From: Anaerolineae bacterium
GTDB taxonomy: Bacteria; Chloroflexota; Anaerolineae; Anaerolineales; Villigracilaceae
Reading direction: 5' to 3'
Assembly: GCA_022013685.1 (NCBI GenBank)
Contig: JAKLPV010000070.1
Location: forward strand, 1-64,000
Length of the DNA stretch: 64,000 nucleotides
Positions 36,707 to 45,604 of the stretch are shown here, one piece after another (the first letter of the stretch is position 1; every line of letters starts with the position of its first letter). A program made the translations under genes and the position numbers. The notes below the pieces were generated by a model that was not told the origin of the DNA, ran no database searches, and saw only the letters and a list, made by a program, of their open reading frames with translations.

Positions 36707-37333
36707 TTATCGTTTTGCGGGCGATTCGCGCAGTCGACGCACTAACAGAATCACCGCAACCAGCACGATTGCGCCAACAAACAGCCCCGGCAAGCCAACA
36801 TCATCTGCAAAACCGGTGTTTGAAAGCGCCGTAACGGTGGGCATCAGTGTGACCGTTAATTGGGCGTTGGCAAGCTCGGTATTAAGTGCCACGACAGTGG
36901 CAGTAGCATCAGCGTTCGCATCACGAGGCGCAAGGCCTGCCCCTGGCGTTTCAGTGGCGGGGTCAACCAGCACCGGGGTAAAGGTTGGCACCGGAGTCGG
37001 CGTTTCGGTTGGCGGAAGAGTGGGGGTATAGTTCATCACTTCCTGGGTCAGGGCTACCACAATTGCTGCTTCGGTATTGACCGCTACCAGGGTGTTCTGG
37101 GCATCCAGACGAGCGGCCTGCTGTCCGGGTAAAACCCAGAGCGCATAGGCGGCGCCACCGATCAGCGTGCATAAAAAGAGCACCCCAAGCACAATCCCCA
37201 CAATATAAAACGCGCGATTTCCTGATTCACCCTCTTCCCCAGGTTCATCATCCTGCATTTCTGTTTCGGTTGACTGATCGTCAAATGGAGGGGTCTCTTC
37301 TTCATCGTCATCAAAGCTGAAGGCATTGGACAT
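36707..37333 (-). CDS. Membrane protein with T/P-rich stalk and possible sortase sorting signal
   Basis: N-terminal TM; PTLPPTETPTPVPTFTPV; C-terminal LSNTGFADDVGLPGLFVGAIVLVAVILLVRRLRESPAKR. Confidence 0.7.
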   Translation of the reverse strand: MSNAFSFDDDEEETPPFDDQSTETEMQDDEPGEEGESGNRAFYIVGIVLGVLFLCTLIGGAAYALWVLPGQQAARLDAQNTLVAVNTEAAIVVALTQEVMNYTPTLPPTETPTPVPTFTPVLVDPATETPGAGLAPRDANADATATVVALNTELANAQLTVTLMPTVTALSNTGFADDVGLPGLFVGAIVLVAVILLVRRLRESPAKR

Positions 37334-37363
37334 GGTTCTTCTCCTCGTATTAGTAACCTTATT

Positions 37364-38449
37364 TTACCCCAGTACTTCAAGATTGGAGAGCGGAACGAGA
37401 ATTTCTTCGCCCGATTCCAGGCGCACACGGGACGATTTCGCCCTGACGCCACTGGGAAGTATCGTTAATTCTTCCGGCAAGTGTACCAATGTTCCAATTC
37501 GACCCGGGTGGAGCATGGAAATGATACGCACTGTCTGGCCTTGAGCAAAGGTTTCGAATGCGGGCGCTTCCGGGGGCTCCTGGTTAAACGGCAGGGCCAA
37601 GAACAGTTCAGGCAGGGTTCCTTGCGTTCTATTGGCCGCTTCGGCATTTAATATAACATCCCTTTTCAAGTTGGTGGTGAGCAACTTGAACGCGGCAGCA
37701 TTCATCGGGCGGCGGCCAAAACCATCCAAAAGTAAAATTGGATAGGGCGCTTGCCTTGCCAACGGAATCAGAGCAGGAGACATGCTGGAAAGCACCAACC
37801 CGCGCACAGGCAGTTCTGCCGCATTCTTCAAGGCGGCAGCCTCAGCAACGTGACCGGCCAAAATGACAGAACCTCGCAAACTGACATCCAGGCGCGAAGG
37901 TTCGAGAAGATCATCCGGCTTCTCGATCAGGCTGAATAAAACGCCTGCGTCCATTTTCCCGTTCCCCCAAAGACCCTGCACAACGGCCCCTGAAGCGCGG
38001 ATAACAACCCCGAAATCTTCGATGATTTCTGTAACCGTACCCGCCAGGCCGGCATGTATTTCGATAGTGGCCCGTCCGATTTCGAGTACCAGTTTGCCGC
38101 CTCCCTGGGCTGTTACACGCCCATCGACGGGAGAAAGCACTTCGCGGCCAAAAATTCCTTTTGATTCTGCCAGCAAATCACCCTTGGCAACCTTTTGGCC
38201 CCGCTTCACGCGCACGAATGATTCCAGTTTTTCATTTGGCAATTGCAGCTTCTCAGCCAAATCAACAATAACGTGCTTACGGCTTACGGAGGCTTCAGCA
38301 ACAACTTCAGAAGGCGAGACCTTCTGGCCGACACGTACCACAACCCGCCCGGGATAAGGCAAAAGCCGGGTACGGTTGATCGTGGCCAGAGGCAGAATAT
38401 AAAATGTCGATGCGCGCGTCATGGCTAGCCTCCTACCCTGTTTTGCCAC
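37364..38449 (-). CDS. Conserved protein with lipoyl-like and KOW-like segments
   Basis: VKRGQKVAKGDLLAESKGIFGREVLSPVDGRVT; MLHPGRIGTLVHLPEE. Confidence 0.6.
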   Translation of the reverse strand: MAKQGRRLAMTRASTFYILPLATINRTRLLPYPGRVVVRVGQKVSPSEVVAEASVSRKHVIVDLAEKLQLPNEKLESFVRVKRGQKVAKGDLLAESKGIFGREVLSPVDGRVTAQGGGKLVLEIGRATIEIHAGLAGTVTEIIEDFGVVIRASGAVVQGLWGNGKMDAGVLFSLIEKPDDLLEPSRLDVSLRGSVILAGHVAEAAALKNAAELPVRGLVLSSMSPALIPLARQAPYPILLLDGFGRRPMNAAAFKLLTTNLKRDVILNAEAANRTQGTLPELFLALPFNQEPPEAPAFETFAQGQTVRIISMLHPGRIGTLVHLPEELTILPSGVRAKSSRVRLESGEEILVPLSNLEVLG

Positions 38450-40179
38450 AAATTGAGCAGTTCCCGGCGGCGCTCAGGCTCGGCAGGCAAGCGAATAGGG
38501 CGACCGCGGGCGTCAATCACAATACCCAGTGAACTACCGATTACATCCACCTCGCCCGCGCGGCCCGGGCCAAGCCCGACATCGGCGCGCAATAAAGGAC
38601 GAAGCTGTAAACGAGCGGTTTGTCCGCTATCGAGGGGCAAAATCTGGAGTGCGCCCATCTTGACCTCGGTTTCGCTCTCACTGCCATCGTTGCGGATTAA
38701 TTTTGCGCGCACAATCGGGGTGCCATAATTAACATTACTAACGACCGGCGCTATCACAGTGGCAAGGTAAACCAATGCGCCAGAATTGATGACCTGCACC
38801 GGCAACAAACTATTTTGCTCGGCAATTGCGCCAAGCATTGCCAGCAGGTTATTCTGGTCCATCGCAAGGGTGGTAATCCCAGCGGGTTGTAAACCATCTA
38901 GAAGCATCAATAATTTTTGTCCGAGTGTCGCTGCCTCCGTCAGGGATGCGCCCGAAGCCAGGATTGGCTGCGTGGCAGGCAGTAAACCAGTCCGGGGGCG
39001 ATACTTGGCCGGGAGCGTTGCAACCGCATCTCGCGAAGCAAGCTGAAGCAGGTGCCGCACGATGGTTTGTTCAACAGCCAATTCTTCAGTTGTTGCCGGG
39101 ATAAAAGCCGGGTAAAGCGCCTTTTGATGAATATAATCCCGCAACCATTCGACCGGCAGATTTAACGGGAACCAGCGTGCCAGTTCATCAAGGCTGGTGT
39201 GTGTTAGTAACCGGGCAAGAGGTTCTCCCACCCCATAATGGTTAAAAACATTCAGGTAAAGATCATCGCCGAACGCCATCGCCAATGAAAGAGATGCGGC
39301 GCCAACATCGACCGACAACACCCCTCGGCCGGTATCGAAATAACGTGAAAGGAAACGCACCATGCGTCCCTGGTTGTAGGCCGCCGGTAAAATGGGGCTG
39401 GCACAAAGCGTGCGCAAATCTTCCAACTCGGGCATTTGGCGCTGGCGCAATTTGATCATCTGCTCGGCAAGTTTGCGCTGCGCCGGGCCTAAATCCTCCA
39501 CATCGGCGACCGGGCGCACATTAGGGGCAATCGCCACACTCGAGGCCAGGTTTTTCATCGAAGTAAGCACTTGCTTTTGCATATTCTTATTGCCGGCAAA
39601 CAACAAGGCCGGACGCCGGGTTTCGGGCAAAAGATAGCTTGCCAGCCCGACCAATTCTAAAAATTTTTGTATGGACTGGGTAGCCCCGCCGTCAGTTCCC
39701 CCGGCTATCAAAACCAGGTCAGGGCTGCTCTTGAAAATGGCATCCAACTGTTCGTTGATATCGCGAACATCGTTGGTATTGAAAGAGTCGACAACCTGAA
39801 TATCTGCGCCCAGAGCCAATTTCTCGATACTCTTCAACGAGACATCGGGCAGCAGCCCAACCAGCACCGTTCTCAATACGTCCCCGGTGGAGATGGTCGC
39901 ACAAAGGCTATCGACCCCCACACCATCAGGCTGGGATGGCATTGTCAGGTGGTTGTTCTCATCCACCAGGGTTTTGCCGATCACGAACTGGAGCGATTCG
40001 ATGGCTGATTGCACACCAAAGGCGATATTGCTGGCCGGCGCAATCAGGGTGGTGGGAGATTGGCCCATACCAATAAAACGGTACTGGCCCTCCACCACAT
40101 CAAAATATGCGGCGCGAGTAGTTATCGAGCCGATATCAACTGCTAACAGGGAATTTCCTTCGACAAGAGAAACAGGCAT
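38425..40179 (-). CDS. Glutamate-mutase-L (MutL/GlmL)-like ASKHA protein
   Basis: SLLAVDIGSITTRAAYFDVVEGQYRFIGMGQSPTT; GVLSVDVGAASLSLAMAFG. Confidence 0.8.
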   Translation of the reverse strand: MPVSLVEGNSLLAVDIGSITTRAAYFDVVEGQYRFIGMGQSPTTLIAPASNIAFGVQSAIESLQFVIGKTLVDENNHLTMPSQPDGVGVDSLCATISTGDVLRTVLVGLLPDVSLKSIEKLALGADIQVVDSFNTNDVRDINEQLDAIFKSSPDLVLIAGGTDGGATQSIQKFLELVGLASYLLPETRRPALLFAGNKNMQKQVLTSMKNLASSVAIAPNVRPVADVEDLGPAQRKLAEQMIKLRQRQMPELEDLRTLCASPILPAAYNQGRMVRFLSRYFDTGRGVLSVDVGAASLSLAMAFGDDLYLNVFNHYGVGEPLARLLTHTSLDELARWFPLNLPVEWLRDYIHQKALYPAFIPATTEELAVEQTIVRHLLQLASRDAVATLPAKYRPRTGLLPATQPILASGASLTEAATLGQKLLMLLDGLQPAGITTLAMDQNNLLAMLGAIAEQNSLLPVQVINSGALVYLATVIAPVVSNVNYGTPIVRAKLIRNDGSESETEVKMGALQILPLDSGQTARLQLRPLLRADVGLGPGRAGEVDVIGSSLGIVIDARGRPIRLPAEPERRRELLNLWQNRVGG

Positions 40180-40185
40180 AAGGTT

Positions 40186-40929
40186 CTAGAAAAATAATGA
40201 TGCAAAAAAATCAACGATGGATTGTATCCGGTTTACCATCGCTGCCAGGGCAGAAGAAAGCACGCCCGCAAATAAAGCGCCAAACGTAATGGCAAGGAAA
40301 GCTTCGCCCGCATAAGACAAAATCCGCATAAACAGGCCGCGCTGACCCGTTTTTGCAGCGCTTTGGCGAATGCTGAATTGGAAATAAGTCAGGGTGGTCA
40401 CAGTTCCTAATAGTATAGAGACGCCTTCAGCAATCTTCTCCACAGTTGTGCCTGGCTGAAACGCGCTTATATCGAACAAATTGATCGAAGCCCAAGCCTG
40501 GGGCAAAAGGGTGCCGGTCAAAGCGCCCGCAATCGCCGCGGCTGCCCCAACCCCAACCAAAAAGGCTACCACCCAACGGCCCAGCGACTGGTATTTGGGA
40601 GAAATCTTTGTCAGCAAGAAAAGCCCCATTACCAGCGGGAAAATAAGCACAATGGCTTGAGGCCAATTTCCGGTCAGCATTGGCGCAATCAACTTATTGA
40701 TAACCACATGCTGCCAGACGACCAACGTGACATAACCGGCTGTTACGCCAACAAAAATATGAATCGCAAGCCGAAAAAGTGGATTATCACCCACTATGTA
40801 ACTTAAAATCATCAGGGTGAGCAAAAAGCTCAATAATCCTATAAGGAAGTCGGCTATCGCAAAAGGCAACATTCCTAAACCTCTTCCTGTTCTTTGCGCC
40901 GGGAGATGATCCCCACCACCAGGCTCCAC
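40186..40929 (-). CDS. Polytopic membrane protein
   Basis: About 7 hydrophobic segments; likely starts near the end of the 1025-aa gene. Confidence 0.7.
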   Translation of the reverse strand: MEPGGGDHLPAQRTGRGLGMLPFAIADFLIGLLSFLLTLMILSYIVGDNPLFRLAIHIFVGVTAGYVTLVVWQHVVINKLIAPMLTGNWPQAIVLIFPLVMGLFLLTKISPKYQSLGRWVVAFLVGVGAAAAIAGALTGTLLPQAWASINLFDISAFQPGTTVEKIAEGVSILLGTVTTLTYFQFSIRQSAAKTGQRGLFMRILSYAGEAFLAITFGALFAGVLSSALAAMVNRIQSIVDFFASLFF

Positions 40930-43900
40930 GCGCCGCCGGCTAAAATCAATAACTGCATCGCTATCAAACCGAACCCATACGAATCCCAGTATAAATGCGC
41001 GTTGCCTGGCTGCTGGCGAATCGACTCGTATACAGCGCCGCCGCTCAAGCCGGTCAACAAGCCGCGCACCTGGCCAGAATCATAATAAGGGATAAGCATC
41101 GGTTCAGCCTGGGCGCTGATCACCATCAGCATTGGCTGGCCTTGTAAAACTGGCCCGGCCTGTTCAACCCAGATACGACCGGTGTCAGGGTTATCCGTGA
41201 CAACGATAACTGCCGAGAAATCGTTCAATAGCTGCACACCAGACAGCACCGGTGTATCCCAGGCATTGACGCCAAAACCGCTCGTACCTACCGTTTCGCG
41301 AGGATAATTTGCAAAAGTCCTGATACCGGCTGCGTCGCCCGGCAAGAAACCCAAATCAACAAACTGTTCACCATCACGATAAGTATGTCGAAACGGCTCA
41401 GCTTGCATGCGATCCATCATTCGGGAAACCATCAATGGCCCGGTTGGCAGCGTACTGACAAAAGAAATCGGCTTGCCAAAAATCATCAAATCGTTCAAAA
41501 CAGGCGAGAGCGCTGTTTCCATTTCGCCGGCCAGGGCTGGTTGATAATCCATCACAATCAAAACCGGAGAACTGTTGTCCAGGCTGTAAATTGTATCGAT
41601 AAAATCTCCCAGATCACTGGTCGCCTGGGTCGGAATTGGTATTATCTGGGTACCCAAAAGAGAAGGCACAAAAACCGATACTAACAAAACCGCCGCAACC
41701 ACCCAGCGCAATAAACGATCAGAAACAGCCTTGTGACGCTTTGGCAATGAGCGAGGTGTACCTTCAGCTTTTATCAAGGCATCCAACAAAATCGCCTGTG
41801 TCTGCTGGAATTGGTCTGTTTGTAACTTAATGGAATGGGCAACAGGTTTACGACCGATCAATAAGCCCAGTTGGGATGGTAATATTGCGCGAAAACCAGC
41901 CAGCGGACCATCCTGTTCTACAGTCTGGTCATCTTCGCCAAGCTCATCTTGCGAAACAACTGATTCCATCGGGCGTAAAGCCTGCACCCAAGATGGCAAA
42001 CTGGCCGGGGCAAGGTCTTCTTCGTCCCCTGACGATTCAGATTGAGCTTGTTCGCGCCTGGCCGCAGGCTCAAGTTCTCCTGGAGTAAATCCGGCCAGCC
42101 AATCGGGCACATCCATGGAAAGGATGGCATCAAAGTTTTCTTCGCCTTCTGACATTTGAAACGGTTGCCCGCCTGTAAATTCAAGCGCTTCCGAATCTGC
42201 TGTTTGCGCCTCGGGGCTTTCCAGCGCGGATTCGCTCCCCGCTTCAGCCTGGCCTGCCATTTCGAAGCTGGTTCCAGGCCCGGAGGGGGCTACACTTGCC
42301 AGCCAACCAGGAGTCTCTTCGACATGAATTTCATCCAGAGAACCGGTTTGGAAAGCTTTTGATTTTTTAGCATCAACAGGCTGCTCTTGTCCCGTACCGC
42401 CCGCCGTTTGTGAAAGCCAATCCGGCATATCAGCATCAGGCAGGGCTTCTTCGGTGGCGGGAGTCTCGGCAGACATTGAAGCCAGCCAGTCGGGAGTATC
42501 ATCCGCTTCGGCGGCCGGAGGCGTTTCAAGCACAGGAGCGTTGCCAGCAGATAGCGAAGCCATCCAATCGAGGGTGTCGCCTTCTTCTGCGGCAGGGGGC
42601 GTTGCTGTGGCTGGAACATCGGCTGAGAGTGAAGCCAGCCAGTCTGGGTCATCGTCTGTCTCAGATGCAGGAGTTGTCACTGGCGCGGGGGTATCGGTTG
42701 AAAGCGAAGCCAGCCAATCGGGAGCGTCATCGGCTTCTGTGGCGGGGGCGGGCGTATCAGCCGAGAGCGAAGCCAACCAGTCTGGAGTATCGTCTGTCCC
42801 AGGCGCGGGAGTTGTGGCCGGGGTAGTAGTATCGGCTGAGAGCGAAGCCAGCCAGTCTGGAGCGTCGTCTGCTTCAGATGCGGGAGTTGTGGCCGGGGCA
42901 GCAGTATCGGCTGAGAGCGAAGCCAGCCAATCGGGAGCGTCATCGGCTTTGGTGGCAGGGGCGGGAGTATCAGCCGAGAGCGAAGCCAGCCAGTCTGGAG
43001 CGTCGTCCGCCTCAGATGCGGGAGTTGTGGCCGGGGCAGCAGAATCGTACGAGAGTGAAGCCAGCCAATCGGGAGCGTCATCGGCTTCGGTGGCAGGGGC
43101 GGGAGTATCAGCCGAGAGCGAGGCAAGCCAGTCTGGAGTATCGTCTGCCGAAAGCGTGGATTCTACCTGGTTTATCGGCGAGGCAGGCTTGGGGGAGGCT
43201 GTTCGGGCAGAATCACTTCCGGCCAGATCATTCAACCAGGCGGGTAGATCCCCTTCGATGCCTGGCGGCGATTCGGCATTTCCAATTGAGTCGACAGGCT
43301 GGGTTGGGGCACCCTCCTGTTGGTTTTTGAGCGCGGAAAGCCAGTCGGGCGATTCTATCTCGCCAAAAGAAAAGGCCGAATCATCTTGAGAGTCATCACT
43401 AAAATCAAATTTTTGTTCACCAAAGCCTAACGCATCAGAAACGGGCTGTTCCTGTTGCGGTTGGCTGCGCGGATCAATGGCAGACATCAGGTCCTGCAGG
43501 CTGCTATCAGTCGTCGCAGGAGCTGCGGGCAGGTTTTCATCCTGGTCAGCGCGCAGGTTTTTGAGCCAATCGGGAGCTTCTTCGTCTTCATCTGCACTGG
43601 CAGCCAGCCCTGCCAGGAAATCCAGAGGCGCTTCAGGCTTGAGTGCAGCGACCGGTTCTGGTTCAGATTCAAGAAAGCCCGGAATATCCATGTCAAAGGC
43701 TTCCTGATCTTCGGCGTCCTGCTCTGAATCGGCAGACGAAGCATCTTGTTCCTGCGATGCTTTACGTACATCGCGCAGCCAACCCGGCAGGGTTCGTTCA
43801 AGATCAGATGTATTTTTAAGGGTGGGGGTTTCGCCCGGCTTGATGGCGTCCAACGGGGCAGTAACCGGTGTAATCCGCGCGCCGCAAAATTCACAGACTT

Positions 43901-43952
43901 CGGCTGTCGGTTGGTTGGGCTTGGAACACATTGGACACTTGACTTCGGCCAT
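40875..43952 (-). CDS. Zinc-ribbon protein with PDWLASLS-motif repeat array and C-terminal TM region
   Basis: N-terminal CPMCSKPNQPTAEVCEFCG; about ten near-identical DDxPDWLASLSADxxAPAT units; later TM segments. Confidence 0.8.
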   Translation of the reverse strand: MAEVKCPMCSKPNQPTAEVCEFCGARITPVTAPLDAIKPGETPTLKNTSDLERTLPGWLRDVRKASQEQDASSADSEQDAEDQEAFDMDIPGFLESEPEPVAALKPEAPLDFLAGLAASADEDEEAPDWLKNLRADQDENLPAAPATTDSSLQDLMSAIDPRSQPQQEQPVSDALGFGEQKFDFSDDSQDDSAFSFGEIESPDWLSALKNQQEGAPTQPVDSIGNAESPPGIEGDLPAWLNDLAGSDSARTASPKPASPINQVESTLSADDTPDWLASLSADTPAPATEADDAPDWLASLSYDSAAPATTPASEADDAPDWLASLSADTPAPATKADDAPDWLASLSADTAAPATTPASEADDAPDWLASLSADTTTPATTPAPGTDDTPDWLASLSADTPAPATEADDAPDWLASLSTDTPAPVTTPASETDDDPDWLASLSADVPATATPPAAEEGDTLDWMASLSAGNAPVLETPPAAEADDTPDWLASMSAETPATEEALPDADMPDWLSQTAGGTGQEQPVDAKKSKAFQTGSLDEIHVEETPGWLASVAPSGPGTSFEMAGQAEAGSESALESPEAQTADSEALEFTGGQPFQMSEGEENFDAILSMDVPDWLAGFTPGELEPAARREQAQSESSGDEEDLAPASLPSWVQALRPMESVVSQDELGEDDQTVEQDGPLAGFRAILPSQLGLLIGRKPVAHSIKLQTDQFQQTQAILLDALIKAEGTPRSLPKRHKAVSDRLLRWVVAAVLLVSVFVPSLLGTQIIPIPTQATSDLGDFIDTIYSLDNSSPVLIVMDYQPALAGEMETALSPVLNDLMIFGKPISFVSTLPTGPLMVSRMMDRMQAEPFRHTYRDGEQFVDLGFLPGDAAGIRTFANYPRETVGTSGFGVNAWDTPVLSGVQLLNDFSAVIVVTDNPDTGRIWVEQAGPVLQGQPMLMVISAQAEPMLIPYYDSGQVRGLLTGLSGGAVYESIRQQPGNAHLYWDSYGFGLIAMQLLILAGGAWSLVVGIISRRKEQEEV
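42430..43150. repeat. Coding tandem repeat region
   Basis: Repeated gagagcgaagccagccagtctggagcgtcgtc units of ~60-80 bp. Confidence 0.85.
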
Positions 43953-44584
43953 TATTTGCCTCCGTATGGCCGGTCAGCGCCGAACAAAATGCGAAGCCCG
44001 GTAGTCAGTGTGCCCAGGGCAATGCCAATCAGCAGGCCGCGCGCGCCGCCCACGGCAAGTACCTGTGAAATGATCTGCGAAACCATCGGCAGGATTTCAT
44101 CCCCAATACTTGGAATGCCCAATAGTAAAGGTAGAGAAATCGTACCAGAGAGGACAAATAGGGCTGTCAGGATAAAGATTATCGACTTGAAATCCGTACG
44201 TTCGCGCAGCAGGCGGATACTGGCATAGACAAGGGTAATGGCAAGCAGGGCCATCAGGCTAACTTCCACCGGTATCATAATGGCATTCATGGCAAACGCA
44301 GTAGCGTTATCAAACCCTAAAACGCCGAGAATCAAGATGCTCAACAATGAAACAAGCGTCACCAGACTGTAAATATAGCCCTTGCTACGCGCGCGCACAC
44401 GAACAAAATGGACGCTAAACAGGTTGCCCATGCCAATCAGTAAGGCTATCCCGGCCAGGATAATGGCCCATTCCATCAATAATCTTTGGAAAGGCGCAAC
44501 CTGCGGCACAAAATAACCAAGCAGGACGAGCGCCCCAACGCTGATGGCGATAATAGCATAGAAAGCGGATGAAATTCGTTTCAC
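43952..44584 (-). CDS. Polytopic membrane protein
   Basis: 210 aa, ~6 hydrophobic segments; overlaps neighbours. Confidence 0.7.
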   Translation of the reverse strand: MKRISSAFYAIIAISVGALVLLGYFVPQVAPFQRLLMEWAIILAGIALLIGMGNLFSVHFVRVRARSKGYIYSLVTLVSLLSILILGVLGFDNATAFAMNAIMIPVEVSLMALLAITLVYASIRLLRERTDFKSIIFILTALFVLSGTISLPLLLGIPSIGDEILPMVSQIISQVLAVGGARGLLIGIALGTLTTGLRILFGADRPYGGK

Positions 44585-45327
44585 AGCGCTCCAAGCAATT
44601 TCAGGATAATGCCAGCAAAAATAACGATGATAATGATCCAGCGCAAAATATCCTGGATAACCAGGCTGGCGGTATGAAAATTGCTTCCCTGGTTATATGC
44701 ACCTGCGGCGAATAACTCTTCTCCGATCAACGAGCCGGGAGTGGCCGCATAAAGGGCAGCTTGGGCAGGAAGATTATCGCTGGCTGCAATGACCGCCGCC
44801 CCCTCGCGCTCAGAGGCCTCTGTAAGCAAGGCAATTTCGACGCCGTAGTTGCCAATCAAAACATTGGTGGACACATCGTCGTCATGGATGTAAGGCATGG
44901 CCCCGGCAGCGTAGGAGAAAGGGGTCATACCGGTCATTCGTCCCTGGGTAAAGTCAAAGGGTTTTTCGCGTTGAATACTTTCTTGGGCGGTGCGCAGTGT
45001 CTCTTGGGCGAGCAAATTAATCACAGCGTCGCCAGATGTGGCAAACGGTGGCCGGTCGCTGGTGGAAGTGATTTCAGCCAAGCGTCGCAACATTGCCAAC
45101 CCGGCCAATGCGGCTGCGCCAAAAGGGGTTAATAAACTGCCGCGTCCGAGCGAAACATGCAGGCGTGAACCGTCTTCCACAACCATACTGACGGAGCGGC
45201 GGATAAACTTGAAAGCATTAATTTCTCGAAAAACAAAATTGGAACGACGCGCAAGAAAAGCAAAAACAACCATCATCAATGCGGAAATTATGACTATCAG
45301 CAGGGCGATCACGTTGGTCGGGTTCAC
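44581..45327 (-). CDS. DUF6754-like membrane protein
   Basis: NFVFREINAFKFIRRSVSMVVEDGSRLHVSLGRGSLLTPFGAAALAGL. Confidence 0.7.
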   Translation of the reverse strand: MNPTNVIALLIVIISALMMVVFAFLARRSNFVFREINAFKFIRRSVSMVVEDGSRLHVSLGRGSLLTPFGAAALAGLAMLRRLAEITSTSDRPPFATSGDAVINLLAQETLRTAQESIQREKPFDFTQGRMTGMTPFSYAAGAMPYIHDDDVSTNVLIGNYGVEIALLTEASEREGAAVIAASDNLPAQAALYAATPGSLIGEELFAAGAYNQGSNFHTASLVIQDILRWIIIIVIFAGIILKLLGAL

Positions 45328-45563
45328 GATTGTTCTCTCAAGAAGGTTATGAATGCGCGGGTCTCAGTGTCATCTTCAAGGATATGGGCCAGGGCGTTGG
45401 CCTGGTCTGAGTCGCCAAATAGCGGAGAAGCTAGATGCACGAACTGGGCGCCGAGCAAATTTAGCGGGCCAGCCACATCAAGTGTCCAGGCAACCCAGAG
45501 ACTCAGGTTCTTTTGCTGTAGAGAATCGAGCCAAGCGGGCCAGAAAGAACGGGGTAAATCCAT
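45324..45563 (-). CDS. Small conserved protein of the cluster
   Basis: 79 aa from internal ATG; overlaps the next gene; TATACT 7 nt upstream. Confidence 0.55.
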   Translation of the reverse strand: MDLPRSFWPAWLDSLQQKNLSLWVAWTLDVAGPLNLLGAQFVHLASPLFGDSDQANALAHILEDDTETRAFITFLREQS

Positions 45564-45604
45564 GATAAAAAGTATAGCATAAAACATAGAACAAGCGTTA
45601 GATT

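Noticed and set aside
38425-40179. DNA mismatch repair MutL
   Set aside because: Sequence is the ASKHA-type glutamate-mutase-associated MutL/GlmL family (VDIGSITTRAA), not the GHKL mismatch-repair MutL.
42430-43389. Tandem repeats resembling a CRISPR or minisatellite, and antisense ORFs of 311 and 150 aa
   Set aside because: Repeats are in frame within the 1025-aa coding sequence, spacers are also repetitive, and no cas genes are present. The antisense ORFs are shadows.
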